Shown: positions 45,271-57,305 of the stretch, piece by piece
Layout: each line of letters opens with the position of its first letter
Position numbering within the stretch: position 1 is the stretch's first letter
Assembly: GCA_949358305.1 (NCBI GenBank)
Contig: OX442315.1
Coordinates: 13,914,427 to 13,978,426, forward strand
Source of the DNA: Strigamia acuminata
Lineage: Eukaryota; Arthropoda; Chilopoda; Geophilomorpha; Linotaeniidae
DNA length: 64,000 nt
Direction of reading: 5' to 3'
Translations under genes and position numbers: made by a program
The notes under the pieces: generated by a model
What the model was told of the DNA's origin: nothing
What the model saw: the letters and a program-made list of their open reading frames with translations, nothing else
Databases searched by the model: none

Positions 45271-47736
45271 TTAACCAATAATTTTCAGTAATAGTTTGCG
45301 ATAATCCCCGGATGTGTCATCTGCAACTGCTTCAGCCAACTCTTTGCCGTACATCTCTCGATATTTCTCTTTGATACTCTGCAAATCAAGCTGAAAACAC
45401 GAGTAAACATATTTTAAACCTCAGTTGTATCTCCTGTATGTAGAACGTGCAGGAAAGCAATTAAAAACACCTCAGAACGACTGACTATAATTCTAATTAG
45501 TGACGAATCATCCGTTCCTAGTCCTTTCATTGTCTCATGCAATCTCTCTGCGTAGTAACCATGAATGTCTTTGATGCTCTTTACTGCAAATAATAAGGAC
45601 AGTCATATTAAAAAAATCAGCAAGTTTGATTTATATAGGTTCTACCTAAAGCTAAGTAGCCATTTAGAACGTCTCCACTAAATTCTTTAGTTAAATCTTC
45701 TTCTAATTCACTTCCAGTCAACTCCTTGTATTTTTCAAAGATTAATTGTAATTGTCCGTAGCTTTTTGCAGCTAGAATGGAATTGAAAAACGACTCGTCG
45801 GTGCCCAGTCTGCCCACACCTGCCTGAAAAACAGAAATATATGTAAATTATAAATTGATGTTTTTATGTGGAGTGTTTAATTTTAAAAGTATTTCACGTC
45901 TTTCAATTGATTTGCATCTTCCACAGCTTGATCGTCGTCTATTTCGATCGTCTCGTCTCGTCCGCCAGATAGCAGTGAACGAATTAGATCCTTGAAATCG
46001 CCGCTGAGTTCGTCTTTTAAATCACTTTCCAAATCGTTCTTGTACTCTGAAATAGAGTCATAGTTATGTTTCTTAATTCTGGCATTTTGGAATTCTTTAT
46101 CATTTTAGACGTTTTTTGACTGATTTTCCATCATTTGAGACGTTTTTTGACAGATCTTCCATCATTTGAGACGTTTTTTGACAGATCTTCCATCATTTTA
46201 GACCTCTATTGGTGGACTGTTTACCATTTTAAATGCCTTAGATGGATTTTTCACCATTTTTGACATCTTTTGATGGATTTTTCACCATTTTAGACATCTT
46301 TTGATGGATTTTTCACCATTTTAGACATCTTTTGTTGAATTTTTCACCATTTTAGACATCTTTTGATGGATTTTTCACCATTTTAGACATCTTTTGATGG
46401 TTTTTATATCATTTTAGACGTCTCTTGATGGATTTTATCAACATTAAAGACGTCTCTTGATGGATTTTCTCAACATTAAAGACGTCTACTGATGGATTTT
46501 GTCAACATTAAAGACTTCTATTTTTTAAATTGTATTTCTTTAAATTATTTTAATTAAATTGTATTTTTCTTTACTTTCTTGATAGATGTTCTTGATAACT
46601 GCTATTTCCTGAAAATTCTCAATTATTATTTTGCTCAATTTCTTTTTATATTGCAATAAGGATAATTACATGATTTTTATGCGTGCACATAACGTCGATA
46701 ATACACGATTCATCAGTTCCTAAACCCTACAAATTTAAAAAAGAATTAAATAAAAAATATAAAACAAAATTTGTATGTAACCTTCATGGCATCACGAAGA
46801 CAATCTGCTAAATACTCTGAAGTTGGGTTAAGCAAAGCTAGGCAAACATCCTCAAAGTTTCCACCTAATTCTGCAGTCAGATCTTCAGATAACTCCTGTG
46901 TATGATTAAATAAAGAAAAAGTTAACTGTCAATGGTTAATTCAATAGATTAAATTATTTTTCTCACCCTTCCATACATAGTTTTATATTTTTTCTTAATC
47001 TCTTGTCTTTGGAAATTAGAACAACCGCCTAAAATGTCTATGAGAACTTTCTCGTCCGTTCCAATTCCTCTCATGGCCCTTTGAAGCTTCATTGCTGCTC
47101 TCTCTGGATTCAATATGGGATTTGGAGTGACAGTTGGCTGCAGAATAGATCAATTAGAAATGATTTTATTCTCTCTGATCTCATCAAATGTTATTTATTG
47201 TTTATTTAATATTTATTATATTTTTTATATTTCACCTTCTGGAACTAAGTGAACTGTATCACACACGGAAATTAGCACACAAAAAAATTATTGATCTGAG
47301 GATTTATTATCTCATTACACTCCTCATAGATTTTACGCCTTTTAAGAAATTTTTTTTGTTGTTATTATTAATAGAAAATGATCCAAAAATCGATGAAAAC
47401 AGAATTGGACTTCTAATAAAACAAAAAAATGTTGTTTTGGACAAATTAACAAATTATTCCAGATGAAATATAACACTTAGAAATATTTTCTCAATTTGTT
47501 TTTATTCTGTAGCAATAAAATTTGTGACATCGTGTGGCTTAGAATTGTATTGAATTTACGTTTCTGGTGCCTCTAAGCCCCAATTACAATATTTTATTTA
47601 CATTTAAATCATTTTAGGATTAAGGTAAAGATTGAAAATGTCAGTTAACTCATTCTGCTAATAAAACTAATGTTATAATAATAAAAAAAACTGGTGAATA
47701 AGTAAAAGTTTGTACCTTGCCATACACTGCAGCCAT
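45271..47736 (-). CDS. Annexin, 9 exons, 318 aa
   Basis: Minus strand, exons 47716-47736, 46967-47137, 46782-46895, 46670-46726, 46575-46608, 45898-46046, 45646-45823, 45471-45583, 45271-45390; total 957 nt, all joins in frame. Starts MAAVYGK; the short N-terminus is followed by four annexin repeats with type II calcium loops: [48 protein letters not shown]; distal acidic residues come from [24 protein letters not shown] and ADDTSGDY. Annexins bind acidic phospholipids in a calcium-dependent way on the cytosolic face of membranes and act in trafficking and repair. Length and repeat order are normal for the family, and no lesion is seen. The subfamily was not resolved. One donor (GTGAAA at about 45897) is weak but needed for the frame. 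Confidence 0.96.
46085..46520. repeat. 31-bp minisatellite in an annexin intron
   Basis: About 13 units near TTTTGATGGATTTTTCACCA and TTTTAGACATC, drifting to CAACATTAAAGACGTCT at the end. Sits in the intron between exons 46575-46608 and 45898-46046. Confidence 0.9.
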
Positions 47737-48150
47737 CCTTGAACTTCGCACCAAGCGGAATGGAGATAAACTAGAACAAAAATTGATTTTTTTTCTTTTA
47801 TTCCTGGTTTGGCTGTTACCTTGGTTCGAAACAACAAATATAAAATTTATTGATTGAACTTTAATTTATTTTTTTTAATTATTTAATTCATCCAAAAAAT
47901 TTTAATTAAAAACAAGTCAATGTTTATAACACGTAAACCCACGAAAACTTGATTGGATGGAATTTTTTTAATCAATGACAACAGAATCAATTTATCACAA
48001 CGCCCACAACCGATGACCTTTATCCAATGATCTAGAATCGAGATTAATTCTGATTTCTCAGTGATCTTAACTATTTTGAATAAAAAATCGTATACGTAAC
48101 GTAACCATACGTCATCACAATTTTAAAACGTTTACTAAACGTTACGTGAA
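47737..48150. other. Divergent upstream region of annexin and FLYWCH gene
   Basis: AT-rich; no ORF. Shared 5' region of two genes read in opposite directions. The ORF at 47188-47466 within annexin intron 1 is AT-rich noise. Confidence 0.5.
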
Positions 48151-48157
48151 TTACGCA

Positions 48158-48164
48158 TATAAAA
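48158..48164 (+). promoter_or_regulatory. TATA box of the FLYWCH gene
   Basis: TATAAAA 69 bp upstream of the ATG at 48227, with an arthropod-like initiator context GGCAGTACAG about 20 bp downstream. Confidence 0.55.
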
Positions 48165-48226
48165 ACAGCAGAACAAGGCAGTACAGACACTGTTTACATG
48201 CTTTAATTCGCTAGAAGCAATTTGAA

Positions 48227-48703
48227 ATGGAAACATCAGTAATTGAGGGGCTTAGGAAGAACTCAAAGTTGTATGTTGTTGACGGCTTAATTTATCGATG
48301 TGATAGTAAGTCCGCTATTAAATATTACTTGCGCTGCAACGACGAAAATTGCAGTGGTCGTGTGGTTTGCGACCCGCGAACAATGCGAAGTGAGATGTCT
48401 AAGCCACATTGCATAAAACATAACGACGCTTCAAAACAAGTTGCGAATAGACGATTTGCGTCGTCCGTGAAAAGAAAGGCGGAAACTGAACCGTCGACGG
48501 GTTTCAAAGAGATTTATGATGGTGGTGTTGCCGAGTTTCCCGAAGCTACGGTGTCGTACGAACACATAGCACCAGCGATGTGCAAGCGGAGAAACTTTGG
48601 AAGTGGCAGAGTTCGCCGACAATCGCGTTTACAGAGACTCCAGAGCCGAGAAAGGATTTGTGGCGATGAATTCACCGACATTAGAATAGTCCTAGGCATG
48701 TGA
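48227..48703 (+). CDS. FLYWCH-type zinc-finger protein (partial or truncated)
   Basis: ATG at 48227; open for 158 codons. Residues 8-65 fit a FLYWCH finger: SKLYVVDGLIYRCDS, YYLRC, CSGRVVCD, then HCIKH giving the Cys2-His2 ligands (Arg stands where the family often has Trp). Residues 70-140 (FKEIYDGG, MCKRRNFGSGRVRRQSR) match the linker seen in animal proteins that join FLYWCH to a MULE transposase-like domain, which is missing here. A donor-like GTGAGA near the end (48700) suggests that a further exon once followed. Nuclear DNA-binding or transposase-derived function is family inference. Confidence 0.65.
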   Translation: METSVIEGLRKNSKLYVVDGLIYRCDSKSAIKYYLRCNDENCSGRVVCDPRTMRSEMSKPHCIKHNDASKQVANRRFASSVKRKAETEPSTGFKEIYDGGVAEFPEATVSYEHIAPAMCKRRNFGSGRVRRQSRLQRLQSRERICGDEFTDIRIVLGM

Positions 48704-48706
48704 GAG

Positions 48707-49369
48707 ACTCGAGAGAAGATATACCATTGTTTTAAAAAGTATAACAATTTATTTACAGTAATAAAGAAAAGTAAAAAAAAGGCTTAATCGATTTCTTCTA
48801 ACTCTAAAAATGGCTTTGAATTGGCAAAAAGGAACGGACTCACATGGATATTTCTGGTTCTTAATTCTGGATTCCACAGCTTGAATGATGGTCCGCGTGG
48901 CCATTGGTTGATTGGACGGTTCGCGTCGCACAAACGTCGCACAAAGGAGTCCGCGTGGTCGTTGGCCGATTGGGCGGTTCGCGTCGCACAGACGTCGCAC
49001 AAACGTTCACAAACTGTCGGATCCTCTTCTAAATGCTCGAACGGACCATGATATCTGAACGGACACGTACTGGCGTCGAATCGTCATTCCTCTCCTTGGT
49101 TCTCTCCACCGCGTGGTGAATGTCTCGATACGATCGACGTGGCTGCTTGGCTTGAAGGAATCTGCTGGAGCGAGGTTCTTTTGTTGAGGCCCACTTTTAT
49201 AATCCGGTCTGGATTATCTTCCTTGGCCAATCATGGACTGGACCAATTGGCAACTTGGCTCCCTGAGGCCAAGTGCCAATGACTGTAGTGGCCAATATGT
49301 GAACTGATTTTTAAAGTTTCTTGAAATTTGGGGGTTTTGAAGTTTCTGGGGCTTTTATTATTGCCACAG
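48707..49369. mobile_element. Insertion between FLYWCH and RING exons, LTR-like
   Basis: Contains an imperfect direct duplication of about 55 bp (GGTTCGCGTCGCACAAACG units at about 48917 and 48974) and GC-rich text unlike its neighbours. No coding sense. Possibly a solo LTR or other TE; ends not found. Confidence 0.4.
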
Positions 49370-49714
49370 ATTCAACGACAACGCGAAAGAAGGCAAACTG
49401 TAAGAAACATTGAAATTGAACCAGAAGTTCAGATACAAGTTGAGCCAGAAGTTCAGATACAAGTTGAGCCAGAAGTTCAGATATAAGTTGAGCCAGAAGT
49501 TCAGATACAAGTTGAGCCAGAAGTTGAGCCAGAAGTTGACAATTTATTATGCATCATTTGCCTATCGGCACAAAGAAGAGTAGTGTTTTTACCGTGTAAA
49601 CATCTAAAATGCTGCGTGACTTGCATTGAAAAACTTATACGATTTGATGCGTTTATTCCTCGCTGCCCTACTTGCCATCAACTAGTGGAGAGTACCATCA
49701 ATATAAAAATATAG
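49370..49714 (+). pseudogene. C3HC4 RING exon with an in-frame stop
   Basis: After a good acceptor (TTATTGCCACAG) a 115-codon frame holds four 24-bp repeats (EPEVQIQV) and then a RING: CIICLSAQRRVVFLPCKHLK, CCVTC, CPTC, close to the IAP/MEX type. One repeat has TAA (49484-49486) where the others have CAA, which removes the RING unless an upstream start is bypassed. No donor exon in matching phase was found, so joining to the FLYWCH exon is not shown. Confidence 0.75.
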
Positions 49715-49948
49715 TTCTAACTAAAAACTATTTGGACTAAATTTCATTTTAATTAAAAGTAGTTTAAAATAAGATTAAGTATGTATATAATAGAATAAAT
49801 AAACATCGTTTCAGCATTATTTGCATCTTTTCTACATTAAATCCATTTTTTTTGCATCTTTTCTACATTAAATCTATTTATTCTGCATCTTTTCTACATT
49901 AATGCATTTTTTCTGCGAGACTTTAATTATAAAAACGTCTCGATATCG

Positions 49949-50801
49949 TCAAGGGCGTTTCATGGTTCTAGTCAATCCTCCGTCAATCGGAAAAGCGACA
50001 CCGTTAATGTGCGTAGCAGCATCAGAAGCAACAAAAAGAACTGCATTGACAACATCTAGCATCTCTGCATTTTTCTTCATAGGATTTATTTGCGCAAATT
50101 TTGCACTGTGATCGTCTCCATCACCAACTTGTTTGTGAAATGTTGGATTCTCTACGTAGCCAGGATTAACCGTATTCACTCGGATCTGTTTTTCCCCCAA
50201 CTCCAGAGCCAGACACTCAGTAATCATCATCATTGCGCATTTTGAAGTACAGTAACCGAGTACCCGTGAAGACTAAAAAATAAAAACAAAACTAAATAAT
50301 TATCCAAAAATATATTCATCCAATCCAAATCCTTACCGCTCTAATCCCAGCTCCAGATGAAATGTTGACGATATTTCCCTTAGTTTTAGTCAAATGAGGC
50401 TCGCACAACGACGATAGTAAAAGCGGTGCCCTAGCATTAGTGCGCATCTGATCGTCGAATTTTGTCATTAAATCGGGATCGCCGATTGAACTGGTGCGCA
50501 TAATCCCCGCATTGTTGACCAGAACATCCAATTGACCATAAGCCTCGATGACAGCACCAATAAGTCGTTTGCAGTCTTCGTCTTTCGTGACATCGGCCTT
50601 AACTTTAAGCGGTGGAAATTTGTCGGGAGAAGCAGCCTGGCATTTGATAGCAACTTCTTCTATGGTCGCCTCGTTTCTTCCCTGGATCACAACCTTGGCG
50701 CCGAGTCGAGCAAATGCAATCGACAATTCCGCTCCGATACCCGAGTTTGAACCGGTTACCAACACGCATTTGTTTTTGAAATTGATGTTTCCAACTTTCA
50801 T
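49949..50801 (-). CDS. SDR family oxidoreductase 1, 2 exons, 262 aa
   Basis: Minus strand, exons 50337-50801 and 49949-50272 (64-bp intron); 789 nt. Start is ATG at 50801 (MKVGNINFKN). Classical SDR: cofactor motif TGSNSGIG at residues 16-23, acidic-loop segment VIQGRN suggesting NADP(H) (Arg after the second strand), NNAG near residue 92, NISSG, and the catalytic YCTSK across the exon 2 start. C-terminus NGVAFPIDGGLTRTMKRP fits FabG/c-type SDRs. Substrate not predictable; likely cytosolic carbonyl or steroid-like reduction. First of four tandem copies. Confidence 0.93.
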
Positions 50802-51456
50802 TTTGATGCTGGTGTTGTTTTCTGACAAAATTCTAATAGCAGAATGTTGAGCTCCAATGAATAACGTGTGGTGGATGTGAATTCAGTCAGAGAAAATAAA
50901 TTTCCTGTTACGTCTATAGGTCAAGGTAATAAAACAATAAAAGATAATTTTTTTTTCCTTATTCCGCGATAAAAGATTTGTACGATTATTTATTTCGTTT
51001 ATTTTGTGTACGGTATTCTATACGAAGAAATAACTGACTTTTGGATTATCATTGGTCGAGAACATAGTCAAGACTCAAGAGTCAGTCACCACGTGGTTAA
51101 TCGAAAACACTGTTTTTATTTAGCCGTCCAACAAATGGGTTTTACTTATTTTAATTTAGTTTTAATCTTATATAAACCGTATAAAATATATCCCGTTCAA
51201 TATCGAGGCCGAAATTAATTTTAGGTTAAGTGGCACGAGTCCTACGTCGCATGTGGTGACACTAAAAACAGCAATTGATGATAAAATTTCAAATGAATCA
51301 AAACATTACAATTCGCACCATTCGTGACACAACAACAACAACAGTAATTATTCCCACCTTTAAATGAACCAATACGCCTAATAATTTTTATAATAAGTCT
51401 ATAATAACGTTAAATTATATCCTTTATAACTGCAAAGCGTCAGGAACCGAGATTCA
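50802..51456. other. Spacer between SDR1 and RING-H2 gene 1
   Basis: No gene supported. From about 51030 on it matches the upstream region of RING-H2 gene 2 (61135 on), for instance GGTCGAGAACATAGT and CACCACGTGGTTAA, so the duplicated block includes about 400 bp of 5' DNA. CACGTGGT is a conserved E-box-like site in both. Confidence 0.6.
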
Positions 51457-52151
51457 ATGTCAACAACCGAAGAACTGTCTTTAATTACAACGCAGATGAA
51501 AAATCATGTCCGTGTTCAAAAAACGTTAAATGAAATTTTAGTGCAAACTGGTAATTCAACGGTTCAAATGTTGACTCGGAAAAGTGATGAGTAAGTTTAA
51601 ATTTAAAACAAAAAAATATAACAATCAATCACTAAATTAATGAATTTTAGATCATTATCATCGTTGGAAATCCAAATCGAGACGCTGATTCGAACTGTTG
51701 ATGAGCGAAACTTCCGCGTAACGATGTCGACATCGACGACAACTTGCGCAGGTTTTTTTCGATAAAATACAACTAAATAAATTGATTTATGATAAAATAT
51801 TGTTTACAAATTTCAGCTGTGTCTGCAGCATCAACATCTTTACCCAGATCATCGTCTAGGCTTAAGGAATCTAAAATACCCGCCCGAAGAAGTGCTTCGG
51901 TTGGCACCGAATCAATGAATTTATGCGTTATTTGTTTGGATACGGTTGCCGATGCCGAGAGTCATGCTCGTGCGCAGCCAACGGCTGTTGATGGATGTAA
52001 TCACGTCTTCCACAACTCAGTAAATTCAATTTAAAAACTTAAAAGCTTAAATGTATTAATAGGTTCTTTTTAGTGCTTAAAGGGTTGGTTGAAAGTAAAA
52101 AAAACATGCCCCACTTGCCGCAACACAGTAGAGAAAAGACAGAGACTTTAA
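51457..52151 (+). CDS. RING-H2 protein 1, 4 exons, 171 aa
   Basis: Exons 51457-51590, 51651-51751, 51817-52019, 52074-52151; 516 nt in frame. N-terminal 45 residues (MSTTEELSLITTQM...) are helical; a Ser/Thr-rich linker follows; the C-terminal third is a RING-H2: CVICLDTV, CNHVFH, then CLKGWLKVKKTCPTCR across the last intron. C-x-H-x2-H-x2-C spacing fits E3 ubiquitin ligases that recruit an E2. No signal or membrane segment. Its only close relative here is the 61.6 kb copy. Confidence 0.9.
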
Positions 52152-52412
52152 GTTATATTGTAAATAAGAAATAATGATTTTTATTACACTACTGATATTA
52201 ATTTAATATTGTTTCATCTTCAGCAGTCAGTATAAATATCAGGGCACTCATCATATATGCTAATTAAATCAGTTAAAACAATTTTGCTTTTATTATGCCA
52301 TTAGAATTGTCAACAGTGCAGATGTTTCTGATTAAATCCATTTTTACTGCATCTTTTCTACATTAATGCATTTTTTCTGCGAAACTTGAATTATAAAAAC
52401 GTCTCGATATCG

Positions 52413-53265
52413 TCAAGGGCGTTTCATGGTTCTAGTCAATCCTCCATCAACCGGAAGAGCGACACCGTTAATGTGCGTGGCAGCATCAGAAGCAACGAAC
52501 AGAACTGCATTGACAACATCTAGCATCTCTGCATTTTTCTTCAACGGATTTATTTGCGCAAATTTTGCACTGTGATCGTCTCCACCACCAACTTGTTTGT
52601 GAAATGTTGGATTCTCCACGTAGCCAGGATTAACCGTATTCACTCGGATCTGTTTTTCCCCCAACTCCAGAGCCAGACACTCAGTAATCATCATAAGTGC
52701 GCATTTTGAAGTACAGTAACCGAGTACCCGTGAAGACTAAAAAATAAAAACTAAACTAAATAATTCTCGAAAAATATATTCATCCAATACAAATCCTTAC
52801 CGCTCTAATCCCAGCTCCAGATGAAATGTTGACGATATTTCCCTTGGTTTTAGCCAGATGAGGCTCGCACAAGGACGAAAGTAAAAGCGGCGCCCTCGCA
52901 TTAGTGCGCATCTGATCGTCGAATTTTGTCATTAAATCGGGATCGCCGATTGAACTGGTGCGCATAATCCCCGCATTGTTGACCAGAACATCCAATTGAC
53001 CATAAGCCTCGATGACAGCATCAATAAGTCGTTTGCAGTCTTCGTCTTTCGTGACATCGGCCTTAACTTTAAGCGGTGGGAATTTGTCGGGCGAAGCAGC
53101 CTGGCATTTGATAGCAACTTCCTCAATGGTCGCCTCGTTTCTTCCCTGGATCACAACCTTGGCGCCGAGTCGAGCAAACGCAATGGACAATTCCGCTCCG
53201 ATACCCGAGTTTGAACCGGTTACCAACACGCATTTGTTTTTGAAATTGATGTTTCCAACTTCCAT
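52413..53265 (-). CDS. SDR family oxidoreductase 2, 2 exons, 262 aa
   Basis: Exons 52801-53265 and 52413-52736 on the minus strand; 789 nt. Nearly identical to copy 1 (MEVGN start; TGSNSGIG, NNAG, NISSG, YCTSK, DGGLTRTMKRP). Differences are a few residues such as GGGDD for GDGDD and ALPVDGG for AFPIDGG. The very high similarity implies a recent duplication or gene conversion with copy 1. Confidence 0.93.
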
Positions 53266-53958
53266 TTTGATGTCGGTGTTGTTTCTTACAAAATTCTAAT
53301 AGCAGAATGTTGAGCTCCAATTAATAACGTGTGGTGGATGTGAATTCTGTCGGGGAGAATGAATTTCCTGATACGCCTACTGGTATGTAGGTCAACCTCA
53401 AGGTAAATAAATAATGAAAGATAATTTTTTCTTACTATTTTCCTTATTCCTGTTGTTAAATGATGGAGAACGATCGCATTGATTGTTGGAGATAAAGTTC
53501 GTTTATTCGCGTACACACGAACCACACGATACACGAAGTGACCGGAAGTCACGCAAAAACGTGATTGGTTCGTGAGATTACACCCAACTCCCTCTGGCGG
53601 TGGGAGACCCTCATTCGGGATTTAACAATACAATTGGCCAGGTGACATAAAATACCAACAATTCCACGATACAAAATTTATTGTTTATTCAGTGGCGTAG
53701 CAAGACATCAATGGGCCAATGTGCAAATTGGATGATGGGCCCTTAGACCTAAATTTTTCTAAACATAGTTCGAAGTAAAAAACATTTAGAATAAATTTTA
53801 TTTTAATTTAAAAAAGTACAATTTAGAATTAAGTATTTATTTAATTGAATAAATAAGCATCTTTTCTACATTATAAGCATCCACAATTACGGTGTGAATG
53901 ATCTCGATCGTATTTTGTTAATAAAATTATCAACACTAAAGAATATTTGTATTTTTTT
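53266..53958. other. Spacer upstream of SDR2
   Basis: No gene. Includes text CAGTGGCGTAGCAAGAC at about 53691, reminiscent of transposon ends, and GC-richer DNA at 53460-53620 that may be LTR debris. Confidence 0.4.
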
Positions 53959-54153
53959 AATTAAACTCTATTCCAAAAAGTATTTGAAATACTCCCATTG
54001 GTTGGGAGATTCATAACACCAGTATAAATGCATTGCGACAAAACAGCACAAGTCTAATGGAATCTGAAAACAGCAGCATATTCAATACACAACTGAACTA
54101 GAGACAAAATCTCCAATGGGAGTATTTCAAATACTTTTTGGAATAAAGTTTAG
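53959..54153. mobile_element. Small MITE with about 38-bp inverted ends
   Basis: CCAAAAAGTATTTGAAATAC at about 53973 is mirrored at about 54120-54143; the enclosed 110 bp contain TATAAAT near 54023. About 195 bp in all. Target duplication not certain. Confidence 0.65.
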
Positions 54154-54159
54154 TCTGGC

Positions 54160-55016
54160 TTGCTGCCAAACCAGACCATGTGGCAAGGCGATGCAAACTA
54201 CCCAGGCACATCTCACCCCTATTTGGCTAGGGTGAGCCCACAAATTAACTGTTTTGATGCAACAATTAATTGTTGCACCAAAATAAGCTAACTGCGCATG
54301 TATGCCGTGCAGATCTGAATTGTGCCAGGCTCGAATTTCCAAGTTTGGCACACTGTTGATTTCACCTCCAAACTAGTAACACATTGTGTTAATGCTCTGC
54401 CAATTTCAAGTACTGACCGTGTTGTTTTGGGTGATTCGAGACATTGCTATCTTTGCACAGTTTTGCAAAGCCAGCCCTTTTGTGCCATGTGTATTGTGAG
54501 GATGTGGCAGTGGAAGACTTTTTAAAACTTGTGGTTTGAAGTATGAAATAGCCATTTAAAAAGGAAAAACAACTTGCTATAATGTTCAGCCATTTTCTAC
54601 ATGGGAGCTGCCATCTTGCTTGAGGACGACAGAGCTCTACTGTTATGTATTCCCTATGAACAATCATAACCAACAATGGTTAGTGTAAGTTGCCTAGCAA
54701 CATCCTTTTGACATTAATAAACAGTCGACATGTAAAATCCATCCAGATCGCACGTCAGAGTTACTCGTTTCGTAGTCGTAGCACTTACTTGCCGCCATCA
54801 CCAAGGACCACCGTCGAGCCACTCCGGAGTTCCAGCCATCGCCGTCGTCGTGCGAGTAACAGGAGAAGACGCCCCGCCATTTGTGTCGTTGGCAACGACT
54901 CGTTGCGCGCGCTTTTCTTTGTTCGCGACCGTTGAGTTCATTAATTATTATTCATTAATATCCATTTGTAATTATCATATAATAAATTATTGTTTATAGC
55001 AATGTTTTGTGATGAG
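54160..55016. mobile_element. CpG-rich LTR-like segment 2
   Basis: Shares diverged blocks with the segment at 56.2-57.3 kb: GTGATTCGAGACATTGCTA, GCCCTTTTGTGC, a CpG-rich part (GCCGTCGTCGTGCGAG, CGCCCCGCCATTTGTG) and an AATAAATTATTG tail. Ends exactly where the SDR3/SDR4 shared 3' flank begins (CAGAATCTGACTAAAGTTAA, about 55019). Likely a solo LTR or short retroelement. Confidence 0.45.
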
Positions 55017-55258
55017 TCAGAATCTGACTAAAGTTAACCACGTATGCTGATGTTATTTTATTCTCACTCAAGAATAAACTCTTTTAGCTCTTTTGTAACC
55101 TCGGCTGCACTTCTTGAATTATTTTATTCAACAATTAAATATTTTGTGCATTATTACAATGAAATTTTTCATTTCTAAAGTAAAATCTTAGGTGTAAAAA
55201 CCCAAGACTAAAGAAATCAAACGTGAGAGACATGATTAATAAAAACGTCCCAATATCT

Positions 55259-56124
55259 TTAAGGGTGTATCATGGCTTTAGCCCTTGCTTTAGTCATTCC
55301 TCCATCAACCGGAAGAGCGACACCGTTAATGTGCGTGGCAGCATCAGAAGCAACGAACAGAACTGCATTGACAACATCCAGCATCTCGGCATTTTTCTTC
55401 ATAGGATTTGCTTGCTTTAATACTGGACCTTGAGCATCTCTAGAACCAGATCGTTGATGCCACAATGGATTCTCCACGTAGCCAAGATTAATAGTATTCA
55501 CTCGGATCTGTTTTTCCCCCAACTCCAAAGCCAGACACTCAGTAATCATCATCATTGCGCATTTTGAAGTACTGTAACCGACTGCCCATGAACACTTAAA
55601 AAATAAAAATAAAAATAAATAATTATCTAAAAATATACCGTATTCATCCAAATCTTTACGGCTCTAATTCCAAGTCCACTTGAAATGTTGACGATATTTC
55701 CCTTGGTTTTAGTCAAATGAGGCTCGCACAACGACGAAAGTAAAAGCGGTGCCCTTGCATTAGTGCGCATCTGATCGTCGAATTTTGTCATTAAATCGGG
55801 ATCGCCGATTGAACTGGTGCGCATAATCCCCGCATTGTTGACCAGAACATCCAATTGACTATAAGCTTCGATGACAGCATCAATTAATCGTTTGCAGTCT
55901 TCGTCTTTCGTGACATCGGCCTTAATTTTAAGCGGTAGGAATTTGTAGGGAGAAGCAGCCTGGCATTTGATAGCAACTTCTTCTATGGTTAGGTCGTTTC
56001 TTCCCTGGATCACAACCTTAGCGCCGAGTCGAGCAAATGCAATGGACAATTCTGCTCCGATACCCGAGTTTGAACCAGTTACCAACACGCATTTGTTTTT
56101 GAAATTAATGTTTCCAGCTTCCAT
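55259..56124 (-). CDS. SDR family oxidoreductase 3, 2 exons, 266 aa
   Basis: Exons 55660-56124 and 55259-55594; 801 nt. MEAGN start, TGSNSGIG, NNAG, NISSG, catalytic YSTSK. The substrate-loop region differs (LWHQRSGSRDAQGPVLKQAN) and the C-terminus is longer (DGGMTKARAKAMIHP). Uses CSWAVGY rather than SSRVLGY before the catalytic Tyr, pairing it with copy 4. Confidence 0.92.
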
Positions 56125-56229
56125 TTTGATGTTATTGTACTTTTCGCTTAAATTCTAATGGCAAAATGCAAAAAATCTTCGGCGAAATGAGCTCTGATAA
56201 ATAATTTGTGGTGGATGTGAATTCTATCT

Positions 56230-57305
56230 ACTTGGTTAAAAAATGTCTAAAAAATGTTATATTTGCCAGAAATTATTCTGGGAATGATTGCCCCTATGAA
56301 ATAGACAGGAAGTGTATTTCCTGTGTAATTTTTTTATGAGTTTTGGAGCCCTTATGCTCTGACAGGATGTGTATCCTGTCTGAGCGGAACAAAATCAGTC
56401 TGAACCAAACCTTTGCCTTGTAAACACCACATGAAACTGTCTTTGAAAAACACCAAACTTCACTGAAAGTTAGTGGTTATCTTGCTAAATATTTGGACTC
56501 CTTTTTGTGACACAACACAGTGTGTCATGAAAAGCCATTCCAAAAGCTACATTAGCAGCGGGACATTTCTTGCTCAGTTGACACTGGAACTGAGTGGGAC
56601 CATAGCCAGGCTGAGCAATTTTGGAGCTCAAGCCTATTCTTGACTTCATCATCAACATAACAACACATCTCATCACTGCCTTCAAAAACATTCAGGTATT
56701 GATAGTATTAATTGTTTGGTGAGTCGAGACTCTGCTACTTTCATTAAAATCAGTGAAATTAGCCCCTTTGCGCTCGTGTGTAACAAACACCTGGGTAACG
56801 CCCGCGGAACCCACTCACCGCCGACCATCGCGAGTCCCGTAAACTTATCCGGGACTTGTCATCATCAACCAAGCAAACCGCTTGCTGTGAACCATCGCCG
56901 TCGTAAGAGTATCATTGAGCTAGCTCTGGGACCATCGCCATCGTACCCGAAGCGTAATCTTTACCGGCGCCGCCTCGCCATTTTGTGTGCAACAACAAGT
57001 CGTTGTTGCACTCGATTTTCTTTATTTCCATTTGCGACCATTGTAGCTCGCATTTCATTATTCTTATTTATTTCTCATAAATTTAGTCTTAATTCATCGT
57101 TTAATTTATTATTAATTAATCCCTTGTATAAATACTGAATAAAGTTCTTTGTGTGTATTTTATCATATTTAACCTTGTTCTTATTTCAATATCCCTAAAC
57201 ATATTTCAGCCACATTTCAGATACGTATATGTTCTAAAATATAAACGGTATTCTAATTGCGGTTTATTAATTATTAAATTAATAAAATACCCGGATCGCA
57301 ACAGA
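56230..57305. mobile_element. CpG-rich LTR-like segment 3
   Basis: Hairpin CTGACAGGATGTGTATCCTG near 56358, then blocks shared with segment 2 (GAGTCGAGACTCTGCTAC, GCCCCTTTGCGCTCGTG), a CpG-rich part (GCCGTCGTAAG, GGCGCCGCCTCGCCATTTTG), AATAAAGTTC near 57139, ending GGATCGCAACA next to the SDR shared flank. Confidence 0.45.

Noticed and set aside
47188-47466. 92-codon ORF with hydrophobic run
   Set aside because: Lies in annexin intron 1, AT-rich composition explains the Leu/Ile/Phe bias, no domain.
48227-49714. Single FLYWCH-RING gene model
   Set aside because: The only good donor leaves phase 2 while the RING exon needs phase 0, so I kept them separate.
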